Assembly: GCF_002162135.1 (NCBI RefSeq)
Contig: NZ_CP021382.1
Span: 1,612,001 to 1,676,000, forward strand
Source of the DNA: Cellvibrio sp. PSBB006
Lineage (GTDB): Bacteria > Pseudomonadota > Gammaproteobacteria > Pseudomonadales > Cellvibrionaceae
DNA: 64,000 bases
Reading direction: 5' to 3'
Positions 46,888-56,093 of the stretch are shown here, in pieces. Made by a program: the position numbers and the translations under genes. The notes beneath the pieces were generated by a model that did not search any database, was not told the origin of the DNA, and was given only the letters and a program-made list of their open reading frames with translations. The stretch's first letter is position 1, and the number at the start of each line of letters is the position of its first letter.

Positions 46888-49014
46888 TCAGAAGGTGTAT
46901 TTGAACCCTGCGCTTAAACTGCGGCCCGGTTGCGGCACCACGGCGGCGAGGAAGGATGAGTGATTCCAAATCTCCTCATTCAACAGATTGCTGCCGCGCA
47001 CGAACACCAGGTAGCGCTCATCGCCGAATAAACTGATACTCACCGTGGCATTTAACATGTTGTAACCGGGTGTTTCAGCTTCATAGTCGGCGATGTCGTC
47101 CTGGTTATTCACGTGGTAGTACTCCAGCTCCGCCCCGATACCATCTGCCTCCATATTCAGGCGTCCACCCACGCGCGATGCCGGAATGCGCGGCAAATTA
47201 CCGCCATCCACAAACTCGGCCTGCACATAATCACCAAACAGCGTCGCCGCGACTGTCTCATCAAACTGATAAGTCACCTCCCCTTCCACGCCGGTAAATT
47301 CGGCATCCTGTTGGGTGTACTTGATCAGGCGGAAATCTTCGTATTGATCCAGAGTGCGGGCGTAGATGTAATCGTCCACATCGTTGCGGAAGGCGTTAAT
47401 ACTGTAAGTTAAATCACCACTGTGTTTACGCAGCGACAATTCGATATTGTTGGACACTTCTTTGGAGATGGCCGCGTTGTTTTCCAAACCGCCGCAGGTC
47501 AGTGGATGCGGCACCAGGCCGCATTCATAGGTATTGGTCGCCAGGTGGACGCCACGCGCATACAACTCCTGCGCTTGTGGCAAACGCTCCGCGTTGGCAA
47601 AAGACAAAGCCAGCGTAGTCTCTGGAATAAACTCCCAGATAATCGCCGCAGAAAAAGAGGTAGCGGAATCATCAAAGGCCGGACGATTGCGCGGGTCATT
47701 TACCGGCGTGTGTTCCTGTTGTTCGTAACGCGCACCCACCTCCAGATGCCATTGCTCATTCAGCTCGTAATGTTCAACGGCAAAAATACCCAGGGTTTCG
47801 GATTCGGTATCCGGAATAAACGCCTCTTCACCCAGCGCGCTGAATTCAGTGTTGGAGAATTGCGCACCCACCACACCGTGCCAACCGAGTACCGGCGCGT
47901 GGTCAATTTCAATGCGGCCTTCATAACCTTCATTACGGAAGGTTGTTGCAATTTCATCCTCTTCAATTTCGTGGTGTTCGTAATCCGTGTGACTGGCACG
48001 CACGCGAATCTTGTGTACACCGGCAAACGGCTCCTGCATCTCACCACGCAGATCAAAACGTTTGCTCTCCAGTTCAATCACCGGCACTTCTTCATGTTCG
48101 TCCTCATGCTCATGATCGTGGTCATCTTCCTCTTCTTCATCGTGGCTACCGCAATGCAAGCTGGCGCCGTGTGGGTGGCAACCTTCGTATTCGTGGGCAT
48201 GGCCCGGCAAACCGTATTCATCATCGCGATAAGAATAGGCAAGCCCCAAAAAGCCGCTGTCACCGATCCAGGAAGCACCAATGCTGGCGTTGTTGCTCTC
48301 GGAAAATGTGCCGTGCACCTGATCTTCTTCCCAATTGCGCACTTCATAATCATCCGCATCCCGCGACGAACCTTCTACATGTACGGCAACACGGTTACCC
48401 AAGCGCGCTGTTGCACTCACAGCACCGGCGCGCTCATTGGCAACTGTATTACCGCGCAAGGCAACAAACCCTTCAACGGGCTGCTCGGGCAGAACCTCCG
48501 GAATCTTGTTATCCAACACATTCACCACACCGCCGATCGCACCACCGCCATACAGCAGCGTAGCGGGACCGCGCAAAACCTCTACCTTTTGGGCCAACAG
48601 CGGATCAGCCGTCACCGCATGGTCAGGTGAAATATCCGAGGCATCCAACAGGCTCGTACCATCCGACAATACTTTTACACGGGGCGAGGTTTGTCCCCGC
48701 ACCACCGGCCGACTCGCCCCACCACCAAAGGTGTCGGAATGCACACCCGGCAAACCATTTAACAGCTCACCCAGGGTAGAACTGCCGCGCTGGGTAATCT
48801 GCTTGTCGTCCAGGATGCTGTAAGGCGCAACGATCTTGTTTGCATCCTCATCCACCGCCAGGGCGGTAACGTGGATAATCGGCATGGCATCTTCATGGCT
48901 GACATCCGGTTGAGCTGAATTCGGTTGGGCCACAACCGCAGCTGAAGCGGCAAGAAAACCGCCGCTCAGGATGACCTTGAGAGCTGATGCAAGGGGGTGC
49001 TGAGGGAAACGCAT
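46888..49014 (-). CDS. znuD: TonB-dependent receptor with His/Asp/Glu-rich loop, ZnuD-like zinc importer
   Basis: A 708-residue outer-membrane receptor: signal peptide to about residue 30, plug with ITQRGSSTLGELLNGLPGVHSD and VEVLRGPATLLYGGGAIGG, and a barrel ending SLSAGFKYTF. An extracellular loop near residue 280-315 is packed with metal ligands (HEYEGCHPHGASLHCGSHDE, then EDDHDHEHEDEHEE), as in neisserial ZnuD, which takes up zinc or haem-bound zinc. Two Zur-like palindromes lie upstream, supporting zinc control. I start it at ATG 49014 after AGAGGA; a TTG two codons earlier is not needed. Confidence 0.88.
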   Translation of the reverse strand: MRFPQHPLASALKVILSGGFLAASAAVVAQPNSAQPDVSHEDAMPIIHVTALAVDEDANKIVAPYSILDDKQITQRGSSTLGELLNGLPGVHSDTFGGGASRPVVRGQTSPRVKVLSDGTSLLDASDISPDHAVTADPLLAQKVEVLRGPATLLYGGGAIGGVVNVLDNKIPEVLPEQPVEGFVALRGNTVANERAGAVSATARLGNRVAVHVEGSSRDADDYEVRNWEEDQVHGTFSESNNASIGASWIGDSGFLGLAYSYRDDEYGLPGHAHEYEGCHPHGASLHCGSHDEEEEDDHDHEHEDEHEEVPVIELESKRFDLRGEMQEPFAGVHKIRVRASHTDYEHHEIEEDEIATTFRNEGYEGRIEIDHAPVLGWHGVVGAQFSNTEFSALGEEAFIPDTESETLGIFAVEHYELNEQWHLEVGARYEQQEHTPVNDPRNRPAFDDSATSFSAAIIWEFIPETTLALSFANAERLPQAQELYARGVHLATNTYECGLVPHPLTCGGLENNAAISKEVSNNIELSLRKHSGDLTYSINAFRNDVDDYIYARTLDQYEDFRLIKYTQQDAEFTGVEGEVTYQFDETVAATLFGDYVQAEFVDGGNLPRIPASRVGGRLNMEADGIGAELEYYHVNNQDDIADYEAETPGYNMLNATVSISLFGDERYLVFVRGSNLLNEEIWNHSSFLAAVVPQPGRSLSAGFKYTF

Positions 49015-49089
49015 GGACAAATCCTCTTGTTTAAAACGTGTGCGATTGACAATGTTTAAGGAAAACAGGCTCTGGATGGCCGATTGATG

Positions 49090-49112
49090 GAAATGTTATA
49101 CCATAACGTTTT
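49090..49112 (-). promoter_or_regulatory. Zur-like box 1 upstream of znuD
   Basis: GAAATGTTATA-C-CATAACGTTTT closely matches the gammaproteobacterial Zur consensus, whose half sites are GAAATGTTATA and TATAACATTTC around one central base. It lies 76 bp upstream of the receptor start, a typical place for zinc-dependent repression. Confidence 0.75.
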
Positions 49113-49121
49113 TGTTGTATA

Positions 49122-49142
49122 GGAGGTTATTACATAACATTC
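49122..49142 (-). promoter_or_regulatory. Zur-like box 2 upstream of znuD
   Basis: A second palindrome with GTTAT-TAC-ATAAC core and ATTC end. Its centre is 31 bp from that of box 1, about three helical turns, so two Zur dimers could bind on the same face of the DNA. Confidence 0.6.
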
Positions 49143-49299
49143 AGAATTTGAGGATGTTCAATCAGCGAACCACCACAACTCCGGTTTTTTTAGGTTATAG
49201 TTGTTCCGGATCAGAGGAGTTTTAAGTCTCCATCTATTATTTGCCGCTAGGCCCTACTAACAGTTCAACAATCCAGGGATTTTTCTTTAAGGATTTCTC

Positions 49300-49770
49300 A
49301 TGACCAACAGTCCTTATTTGCCACCACAAGCAACCCTAACAACGCCCACAAACAGTAACGCGGTACCGACGTTGCTTTATTCTCCCACGCAAGCGGCGTG
49401 CGGCACGATAGGTGGCCCAGTAGGTCTCGTTTATTTTTTATGGAAAAATTTTCGGTCATTGAATAATGAGTCAGCGGCAAAAAAGACTGTGCTATATGGT
49501 GGATTCTTCATTATCGCTCTAACCGCTTTGATTCCCTTCCTACCAGAAAATATTCCTAATACAATATTTACAATTGCATACATAATTACGGCGAGGCATG
49601 TTGCCGAAAAACACCAAATGAGCAAGCAAGCGATAAAGGACTCTCCACTCCATGATTTCCAATCTAATTGGCGAGTTCTTGGTGTAGGGCTACTGTGTTT
49701 AATAGCATCAGCGATCATCATTATAGGTCCCCTATTATTATTGGCCATGATTGGGGTTTGGAATCCATAA
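49300..49770 (+). CDS. Hypothetical four-helix membrane protein
   Basis: A 156-residue protein with a polar, Thr/Pro-rich head (TNSPYLPPQATLTTPTNS) and four hydrophobic segments: about residues 33-49, 63-81, 86-103 and 125-152. AAGGA precedes the ATG. I do not recognise the family. It is divergent from the ZnuD-like gene across a 285-bp region that contains the Zur boxes, so zinc control is possible but unproven. Confidence 0.65.
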   Translation: MTNSPYLPPQATLTTPTNSNAVPTLLYSPTQAACGTIGGPVGLVYFLWKNFRSLNNESAAKKTVLYGGFFIIALTALIPFLPENIPNTIFTIAYIITARHVAEKHQMSKQAIKDSPLHDFQSNWRVLGVGLLCLIASAIIIIGPLLLLAMIGVWNP

Positions 49771-49841
49771 CAACAAAAAAGTATCACAAGCCAACAATTA
49801 TTCATGATGCTCTTAATTAGGATGCTTTCAATAAAGGCACG

Positions 49842-50690
49842 TCAATCAAGATACTTCGGAAATTTCGGCAACCCTAAAAAATCCTCCCGATCGTGCTGGA
49901 TAATCATCCGCGCGTTATATTTTTCCATAAACTTTTCTACGCGATCAAACGACGCCAGTGTTTCAGCGCGGCTATCATTGAGGGCGGCAACCCGCGCTTG
50001 ACGAAAATTTTCGCGTGTGTGGTATAGATCACCGGAAAGAATAACGGTGCCTGTATTGGCGAGTTTGAGCATCAATATTTGATGGCCGGGTGTGTGGCCG
50101 GGGGCGCGTAGTATGCGTACGCTGCCATCGCCAAACAGGTCGTGGTCACCTTCAATAAATTGTGCGTTATTATCGCCGATAAATGCCAGACCTTCCCGAT
50201 CCACACCATATGGCTCACCTTGCGTCCATTCCATCTCCTTGCGACTAATCAAATAACGCGCCTCTTTAAATAGCGCGGCGTTGCCAGTGTGATCGAAGTG
50301 ATGGTGCGAGAACGCCACGAAGTCAATATTCTGCACGGTCAATTGCAGCACCTTGAGTTGGGCGACGAGTGTGTGTTCCACTTTCGCGGAAAAACCATCC
50401 CCAAGATCAACAACGCCCTGCCCCGCGAATTTATCACCCAGGCCGACATCCCATAATAAATCGCCGCGCGGGTGGCGAATTAAAAAACAGGGCACCGCCA
50501 TTAGCCCCGGCGTTTTGATGTAAGCATCTGTGTCTTCAAACCAATGCATCGCACGGGCTTCGAGCATAATCGTTCCGCAGTCCATGGCGTAGAGTCGCAC
50601 AGTATCAAGCACGGCTTTATGCGTTTCAGCAGCGGCTTGCACAGTGAAAGAAAACATTAACAATAAAAAACTCAAGAAAGGGCGATACAT
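49842..50690 (-). CDS. Exported metallo-beta-lactamase-fold hydrolase (AHL-lactonase-like)
   Basis: A 282-residue metallohydrolase with a signal peptide (RPFLSFLLLMFSFTVQAAA). The dinuclear zinc motif reads FSHHHFDHTGNAALF, with further ligands in RAPGHTPGHQILMLK, SGDLYHTREN and the final IIQHDRED. The opening LYAMDCGTIMLEARAMHWF is typical of N-acyl homoserine lactonases of the AttM/AidC group. These open the lactone ring of quorum-sensing signals. An N-terminal export signal points to a periplasmic site. It follows the quinone oxidoreductase gene by 33 bp. Confidence 0.82.
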   Translation of the reverse strand: MYRPFLSFLLLMFSFTVQAAAETHKAVLDTVRLYAMDCGTIMLEARAMHWFEDTDAYIKTPGLMAVPCFLIRHPRGDLLWDVGLGDKFAGQGVVDLGDGFSAKVEHTLVAQLKVLQLTVQNIDFVAFSHHHFDHTGNAALFKEARYLISRKEMEWTQGEPYGVDREGLAFIGDNNAQFIEGDHDLFGDGSVRILRAPGHTPGHQILMLKLANTGTVILSGDLYHTRENFRQARVAALNDSRAETLASFDRVEKFMEKYNARMIIQHDREDFLGLPKFPKYLD

Positions 50691-50723
50691 ACATCTCTCC
50701 AATGCCAATCGAGGTGATAAAAA

Positions 50724-51722
50724 TTACGGGCGCAGTGCGAGTTTGCCGTGCGTGTTACCGGACTCCAGCTCACCAAGTGCTTTGGCCCCGTCTTCCAGCG
50801 AATACAGTGTGGGTTCGCCGGGAGGATAAACACCGGCGGCTTGCAGAGTGAAAAGTTCGTCGAGTAATTGTGCGAACTGTGCGGGTGCCTGTTGACTGAA
50901 TACGCCGATGTGCAAGCCGATGACGTGAATCTGATGTTGAAATACCAATTGCCAATTAGTCAGGTTGGCCACGCCATTCGCTGCACCAAATATCACTACC
51001 CGACCGCTGACTGGCTTTGTTACCGCCAGGCTGGTGGCAAATGCATCACCACCCACAGACTCCAATACCAGGTCCACACCGGCAGCGCCTGTAAGCGCAC
51101 GAATGTCGCCAGCAAGATCCTGATTGCGATAGTCAATAACATGATCCGCACCCAAGGCACTAACCAGTTCATGCTTGCCCGCCGATGCGGTGGCAATCAC
51201 CCGAGCCCCATAATATTTCGCCAGTTTTACTGCCGCTTGCCCCACACCGCCCGCCGCTGCCTGGATAAGTACCGTTTCGCCCTTGGCAAGCCGACCCAGC
51301 GGTTTCAGCGCGGCCAAGGCTGTCGCCCAGTTAAGCACCAGGCCCAATGCCTGTTCGTCGCGCCATCCTGCCGGTATTGGCACCAAACCATCGGCGGACA
51401 TCACCATGTAATCTGCAAAGGCGCCGTAACCGACACCCAGAAAATGCTGGCCAACATCAATACCTGTTACATCCTCGCCAAGAGCGACTACTTCTCCGGC
51501 AGCTTCGAAGCCGGCAATAAAAGGCGGCTTGGGGCCATCGTGATAACTGCCACGGGCTCGCATAACATCCGCAAAATTAAGGCCGGCAGCGGTGACCCGC
51601 AGCAGGATTTCACCACGCTGGGGCGTCGGTACCGGTTCGTTATCCACCAGCTGCATCGTCTGCGGTCCCTCGAAATCAGGTTGACGCAGGGCACGCATAG
51701 TGATCGGTATTGTGGTTTGCAT
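50724..51722 (-). CDS. Quinone oxidoreductase-type NADPH-dependent reductase
   Basis: A 332-residue medium-chain dehydrogenase/reductase without catalytic zinc. The N-terminal GroES-like fold (MQLVDNEPVPTPQRGEILLR, AAGLNFADVMRARGSY) is followed by an NADPH-binding Rossmann fold (VLIQAAAGGVGQAAVKLAKYYGARVIATAS). It should reduce quinones or enones. ATG 51722 follows GGAG; the longer open frame upstream overlaps the divergent LysR gene's promoter. It lies in one operon with the lactonase-like gene and is divergent from a LysR regulator. Confidence 0.88.
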   Translation of the reverse strand: MQTTIPITMRALRQPDFEGPQTMQLVDNEPVPTPQRGEILLRVTAAGLNFADVMRARGSYHDGPKPPFIAGFEAAGEVVALGEDVTGIDVGQHFLGVGYGAFADYMVMSADGLVPIPAGWRDEQALGLVLNWATALAALKPLGRLAKGETVLIQAAAGGVGQAAVKLAKYYGARVIATASAGKHELVSALGADHVIDYRNQDLAGDIRALTGAAGVDLVLESVGGDAFATSLAVTKPVSGRVVIFGAANGVANLTNWQLVFQHQIHVIGLHIGVFSQQAPAQFAQLLDELFTLQAAGVYPPGEPTLYSLEDGAKALGELESGNTHGKLALRP

Positions 51723-51836
51723 TTCGACTCTCCTGCCATTGAACGGGAATGGCGAAGAGCTTAGCACTGGCTTTTGCTCAACAGTTGCGGTATTAATTCG
51801 CCACTTTGTTTCCCAAAACTCTACAAAAGGTGCGCA

Positions 51837-52742
51837 ATGGAGCGATTGGCGGGGATATCGGTTTTTGTGGAAGTGGTTGAAAGCGGCAGTTTTTCCGCCG
51901 CAGCGGAGTTGTTGCACCTATCGCGCTCGGCGGTGGGCAAGACCATCGCGAAGTTGGAAGAACGGCTTGATGTCCGTTTATTTCATCGCACCACGCGCAC
52001 GCAAAGTCTCACCAACGAGGGGCAAGCCTATTACGAATATTGTCGTCGGGCGCTGGCTGAATTGCGGGCGGGCGAGGAAGTTCTGGAGACGGGCCGGCAG
52101 CGAGTGGCCGGTAAATTGCGCGTGGCCATGCCGGTATTATTTGGTCGCTACTGCGCTGCACCGGTATTGACGGAACTGGCTCAACAACATCCGGGCCTGG
52201 AATTGGAATTGGGATTTTCAGATCGTAATGTGGATTTGCTGGCGGACGGGTTTGATCTGGCCGTACGCAGTGGCCGCCCCACCAGCGGCGACGGCCTCAT
52301 GGTGCGCCGTATTGCCGAGCAAAATATGTATCTGTGCGCATCGCCCACTTACCTTGCGCAACGCGGCATACCAACATCAATCCCCGATCTGGAGACGCAC
52401 GATGCATTAGCCTACACCCGCTCGGGACGGCCGCGTACCTGGTTGTTTCCGCAGCAACATGAAAAGCCAGTCGAAGTCATGCCCAATGCACGCTTGCGCT
52501 TTGATGACCTCGATGCGATTGCCGATGCTGCCGCAAAGGGAATGGGCCTGGCATGGCTGCCGTGCTGGTTGATTCGCGAACGCGTGCAGCGCGGTGAACT
52601 GGTCCGCCTGCTGGCAGACCAGCCCGCGTTCGGTTTCGGCATCTACGCGCTGTGGCCGCAAACACCGCACCTGCCCTGCCGCTTGCGCGTAGCGATTGAT
52701 GCGCTGGCGGAATTGTTGCCGGGACTGGTCAATGTGGCATAA
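51837..52742 (+). CDS. LysR-family regulator
   Basis: A 301-residue LTTR: winged HTH (ISVFVEVVESGSFSAAAELLHLSRSAVGKTIAKLEERL) and a periplasmic-binding-protein-like effector domain (GKLRVAMPVLFGRYCAAPVL onward). It is divergent from the quinone oxidoreductase gene with 114 bp between, the standard layout for control of that gene. ATG 51837 follows AAAAGG. Members of this subgroup (CrgA/AaeR-like) respond to aromatic or oxidising compounds. Confidence 0.88.
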   Translation: MERLAGISVFVEVVESGSFSAAAELLHLSRSAVGKTIAKLEERLDVRLFHRTTRTQSLTNEGQAYYEYCRRALAELRAGEEVLETGRQRVAGKLRVAMPVLFGRYCAAPVLTELAQQHPGLELELGFSDRNVDLLADGFDLAVRSGRPTSGDGLMVRRIAEQNMYLCASPTYLAQRGIPTSIPDLETHDALAYTRSGRPRTWLFPQQHEKPVEVMPNARLRFDDLDAIADAAAKGMGLAWLPCWLIRERVQRGELVRLLADQPAFGFGIYALWPQTPHLPCRLRVAIDALAELLPGLVNVA

Positions 52743-52851
52743 CGCCAGACGTTCGTCCCGGTATTCTGTAACTCCTCCCAAAGCCTGCTTTTAAAAGCCA
52801 TACCTGCGTTACAGTCCGGCCTGAACACGGCCAAGGCAGCAGGTAAATGCT

Positions 52852-54438
52852 ATGCGATTTTTCTTGTTTTCTCTTTCGTTGAGTCTCTCTTTATCAAGCG
52901 TATCCGCCCTCGGCGCTGACACAATGCAGGGGCGTACGATTGAGGCCGAGTCCCTCAACCATTTGCGTTCTTCCAATTTCAATGTGAGTAAAACGGAAGC
53001 GGGTTTTGATTACGTCGGCCACATCGATGACAGCAGCATACTGTGTTACGACAACATCGACATGAGCGGCGTGCGCAGTATCGAGTTTGTGTACGCACGC
53101 GGCCCCGGCGCTTATGAAACCGGGCGTGTTGCCGTGCTGGTAAGTCCGCCGAACGGTCTGGGCAAGCGTACTAACCTTGGCGAGTTTGAAACTGCGGATA
53201 CCGGCGACTGGGAAACCTTCCAGAGCCAGCGGGTGGGCTTGACGAAACCACCTAGCGGACGTCACAGCCTGTGTTTTTTCGGTATAACCGGGGGCGGTAT
53301 TTTTAATCTGGATAAATTTACCCTCAGTAGTCAGCCCGGTGAAAACCTGGGCATTACCAAAACATTTACCGACGCTCTGCCCGGCGTGCTCGGCGGTGCG
53401 GGTTATCGTTTCGAACTCGAAGTGGTGGGCGAAGCGGCCAATGAAATCTGGTCCATGGCCTTTTTGCCCGATGGCGGTATCGTCGCGGCGCAAAAAAATG
53501 GCTATCTGGCGCTGTTTCGGGACGGCAAGCAAAGCGCACTGATCGAAGGCCTGCCTGATGTGTGGAACCGCGGTCAGGGCGGTTTGATGGCGGTGCAACC
53601 CCACCCGGAATACCCAAAAAATGGCTGGCTCTATCTCACCTATTCGCACGGCAATAGCGAAGGCAAGGCCATGACAGTAGTGGCCAGGGGCAAAATCGCC
53701 GGGCAAAGATGGCAGAACCACGAAATCATTTATCAAGCCCCTGACGAATTTTATTCCGAATCGAATTCACATTTTGGTTCCAGGCTGGTGTTTAAAGACG
53801 GCTACATCTTCTTCAGCGTCGGTGAGCGCGTTGACCAGGATAAAGCCCAAGACCTCGGCAGCCCGCTAGGCAAAATTCACCGCCTGCACGACGACGGCCG
53901 CGTTCCCAACGACAATCCTTTTGTAAAAACCGAAGGCGCGCTCGCCTCCATCTGGAGTTACGGTCACCGCAACCCGCAGGGCATAACCCTGTCACCGGAT
54001 GGCAAACATGTCTGGGCCGTTGAGCACGGTCCACGCGGTGGTGACGAACTCAATCTGATTTTGAAGGGACGCAACTATGGTTGGCCGCTGGTGAGTTTTG
54101 GTACCAACTATGACGGCACCCTGATTTCCGAAAGTCCCTGGCGCGAAGGCATTGAGCCTCCGGTGCAGCAGTGGACGCCTTCTCTCGGTGTATCCCAGGC
54201 TGTGTTTTATACCGGTGGCCAGTTTCCCCTGTGGCGCAACCAGTTGCTGGTGGCCAGCCTCGGACAGCAACAGCTGCGCATGGTCAAACTCGACAATAAT
54301 AATCAGCTCGTAAGCGATACCCTCATACTGCAAAACCTCGGCAGAATTCGCGACGTGGTAAGCGGACCGGATGGTTATCCTTATATTGTGATCAGTCACC
54401 CTTATGGAAAAATCTATCGCTTAAAGCCAGCGAAATAA
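52852..54438 (+). CDS. PQQ-dependent sugar dehydrogenase with N-terminal CBM6-like domain
   Basis: A 528-residue exported enzyme. A Ser/Leu-rich signal peptide covers residues 1-22. Residues about 25-155 resemble a CBM6-like sugar-binding module (TIEAESLNHLRSSN, SSILCYDNIDMSGVRSIEF, GRVAVLV, GGGIFNLDKFTL). Residues about 170-525 form the soluble glucose dehydrogenase beta-propeller (EIWSMAFLPDGGIVAAQKNG, GGLMAVQPHPEY, SYGHRNPQGITLSPDGK, VEHGPRGGDELN). It should oxidise aldoses at the sugar C1 using PQQ. No PQQ synthesis genes are in the window. Confidence 0.87.
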   Translation: MRFFLFSLSLSLSLSSVSALGADTMQGRTIEAESLNHLRSSNFNVSKTEAGFDYVGHIDDSSILCYDNIDMSGVRSIEFVYARGPGAYETGRVAVLVSPPNGLGKRTNLGEFETADTGDWETFQSQRVGLTKPPSGRHSLCFFGITGGGIFNLDKFTLSSQPGENLGITKTFTDALPGVLGGAGYRFELEVVGEAANEIWSMAFLPDGGIVAAQKNGYLALFRDGKQSALIEGLPDVWNRGQGGLMAVQPHPEYPKNGWLYLTYSHGNSEGKAMTVVARGKIAGQRWQNHEIIYQAPDEFYSESNSHFGSRLVFKDGYIFFSVGERVDQDKAQDLGSPLGKIHRLHDDGRVPNDNPFVKTEGALASIWSYGHRNPQGITLSPDGKHVWAVEHGPRGGDELNLILKGRNYGWPLVSFGTNYDGTLISESPWREGIEPPVQQWTPSLGVSQAVFYTGGQFPLWRNQLLVASLGQQQLRMVKLDNNNQLVSDTLILQNLGRIRDVVSGPDGYPYIVISHPYGKIYRLKPAK

Positions 54439-54608
54439 AATCAAATGCGCAGGGAGCGCTGACAAAACTCTACCGAATTTATCTTTCTCCTTTTTAATTA
54501 AACCTGCTCGCGAGCATCATTGCGTAACAAATGTAAACTTTCATGAAAAATAAGATTAATTAACGGAATATACCGGCGTACTACGGATTGATCGGGAGGA
54601 GTACGCTT

Positions 54609-55961
54609 ATGTTGGCTTATCAGGAAAATTCTGCCGCGACCATCAACAACCTTAACCCCACCATCGCGCCACTCGCCACTCACGAACGCATTACTACGCT
54701 CGACAGTCTGCGCGGTGTGGCGGTACTGGGAATTTTGTTACTCAACATCATCAGCTTTGGTTTGCCGAAAGCCTACGTCGACCCTAGCGTGTATGGTGGC
54801 ATTGACGGCTGGAACCTGGTTGCATTCGTGACCAATAATCTATTTTTTGAAGGCACCATGCGCGGGCTATTCTCGCTGCTATTCGGTACCAGCATCTTGC
54901 TGCTGAGTGAACGCGCTGAAGCCCGTGGCGACACCAGTGAATTCGCCGATATGTATTATCGTCGTATGTTATGGCTGTTTTTATTTGGTGTAATTCATGC
55001 CTGGGCACTGTTATGGTTTGGCGATGTACTGTATTGGTATGCCCTTGCCGGTATGTTTTTACTTCCGTTGCGAAAACTCTCACCACGCACACTGATTATT
55101 TTAGGTTTGCTTGCACTGGCGACACTGATACCACGCACTGCAATCAAGATTGATGAAACAACTGATGCCCGCACAGCGGCACAAGCCGCCCAACGCCTGG
55201 TCGCGCAACAACGTGAACTAACGGACGAACAGGCTCAAGCAATAGCGCACTGGCAGTCCATCGAAGCCTGGGCCAAACCGGATTCACGCTTTCTCGAACA
55301 ACGCATTCAATCCATGCAAGGTGATTACCTTTCCGTCTTGCGGGAAATTACACCGATTATCATCGCTTACGAATCCACTATTCTGTACAAAGGCGGCTTT
55401 TTTGATGCAATTGGCTGCATGTTATTGGGCATGGCGTTGCTGAAATTGGGTGTATTAACGGGCAAGCGTTCGGTGCGTTTTTACCTGTGGATGATGCTCG
55501 TCGGGTTTGGTCTGGGTGTTGCCGTCAATACCTTTGAAACCTGGAAAATAATCACCAGCGACTTTGACATCATCACTCTGATGACCTGGGGATTTCTCGG
55601 CGTGACTTACGATCTAGGCAGGATACCGGTCACCCTGGGTTTTGTCGGATTGATTGCGTTGATCGGTAAACTGGGCTGGTGCCGACTTGTGATGAAAAAA
55701 TTGGCGAATGTGGGTCGCATGGCGCTAACTAATTACGTGATGCAATCGGTAATTTGCGCATTTGTTTTTTACGGTTTTGGCCTTGGGCTATTCGGACAAC
55801 TGGAGCGGTATCAACTCTATTATGTGGTGGCGAGCATTTGGGTTTTGCAGATTGTCGGGAGTTCGCTGTGGTTAAAATATTTTCATTTTGGCCCATTAGA
55901 GTGGCTATGGCGTTCATTGACTTATTGGCGGTTACAGCATTTTTTGAGGCAGTATACCTGA
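54609..55961 (+). CDS. DUF418 multipass membrane protein (YeiB-like)
   Basis: A 450-residue inner-membrane protein. The N-terminal signature ERITTLDSLRGVAVLGILLL is shared with YeiB/acyltransferase-like families; the DUF418 domain fills the C-terminal part (VGRMALTNYVMQSVICAFVF, ...WLRPFRFGPLEWLWR-like ending as FHFGPLEWLWRSLTYW). About ten hydrophobic helices are visible. Its function is not established. ATG 54609 follows GGGAGGAG by about 9 bp; an in-frame TTG at 54588 overlaps that site. Confidence 0.85.
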   Translation: MLAYQENSAATINNLNPTIAPLATHERITTLDSLRGVAVLGILLLNIISFGLPKAYVDPSVYGGIDGWNLVAFVTNNLFFEGTMRGLFSLLFGTSILLLSERAEARGDTSEFADMYYRRMLWLFLFGVIHAWALLWFGDVLYWYALAGMFLLPLRKLSPRTLIILGLLALATLIPRTAIKIDETTDARTAAQAAQRLVAQQRELTDEQAQAIAHWQSIEAWAKPDSRFLEQRIQSMQGDYLSVLREITPIIIAYESTILYKGGFFDAIGCMLLGMALLKLGVLTGKRSVRFYLWMMLVGFGLGVAVNTFETWKIITSDFDIITLMTWGFLGVTYDLGRIPVTLGFVGLIALIGKLGWCRLVMKKLANVGRMALTNYVMQSVICAFVFYGFGLGLFGQLERYQLYYVVASIWVLQIVGSSLWLKYFHFGPLEWLWRSLTYWRLQHFLRQYT

Positions 55962-55967
55962 CGTCCA

Positions 55968-56069
55968 GACATTGGGGATAAGCTTGCGAGACCGTCACCG
56001 GCATGGATGCCGGTGTCGAGCCTACAGGGAAGTATTTACGGCGTGTCTCGCAAGCTTATCCCCAATGTC
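55968..56069. repeat. Family 2 long inverted repeat, copy A (twin ANGGAN hairpins)
   Basis: Perfect 25-nt arms (55968-55992 with 56045-56069) enclose a 7-bp hairpin with loop ATGGAT (56003-56008) and a UAC/GUA hairpin with loop AGGGAA (56026-56031). A CCGT/ACGG pairing closes the junction. GGA to GGA spacing is 23 nt. The core from GAGACCG to GTCTC matches copy B at 59.2 kb, but the outer 20 bp of the arms do not. It lies between the convergent DUF418 gene and the orphan gene. Confidence 0.88.
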
Positions 56070-56093
56070 TTCCGCGATGTTCTACAAATGTAT

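Noticed and set aside
47422-48630. 402-codon plus-strand frame
   Set aside because: It is antisense to the ZnuD-like gene; its composition mirrors the complement of that gene and it has no family features.
52894-53736. 280-codon minus-strand frame
   Set aside because: Shadow of the PQQ dehydrogenase gene, without a start site or family features.
55968-56069. Family 2 inverted repeat as a plain intrinsic terminator between convergent genes
   Set aside because: There is no T-run after either arm, and the conserved twin hairpins and long variable arms go beyond a terminator.
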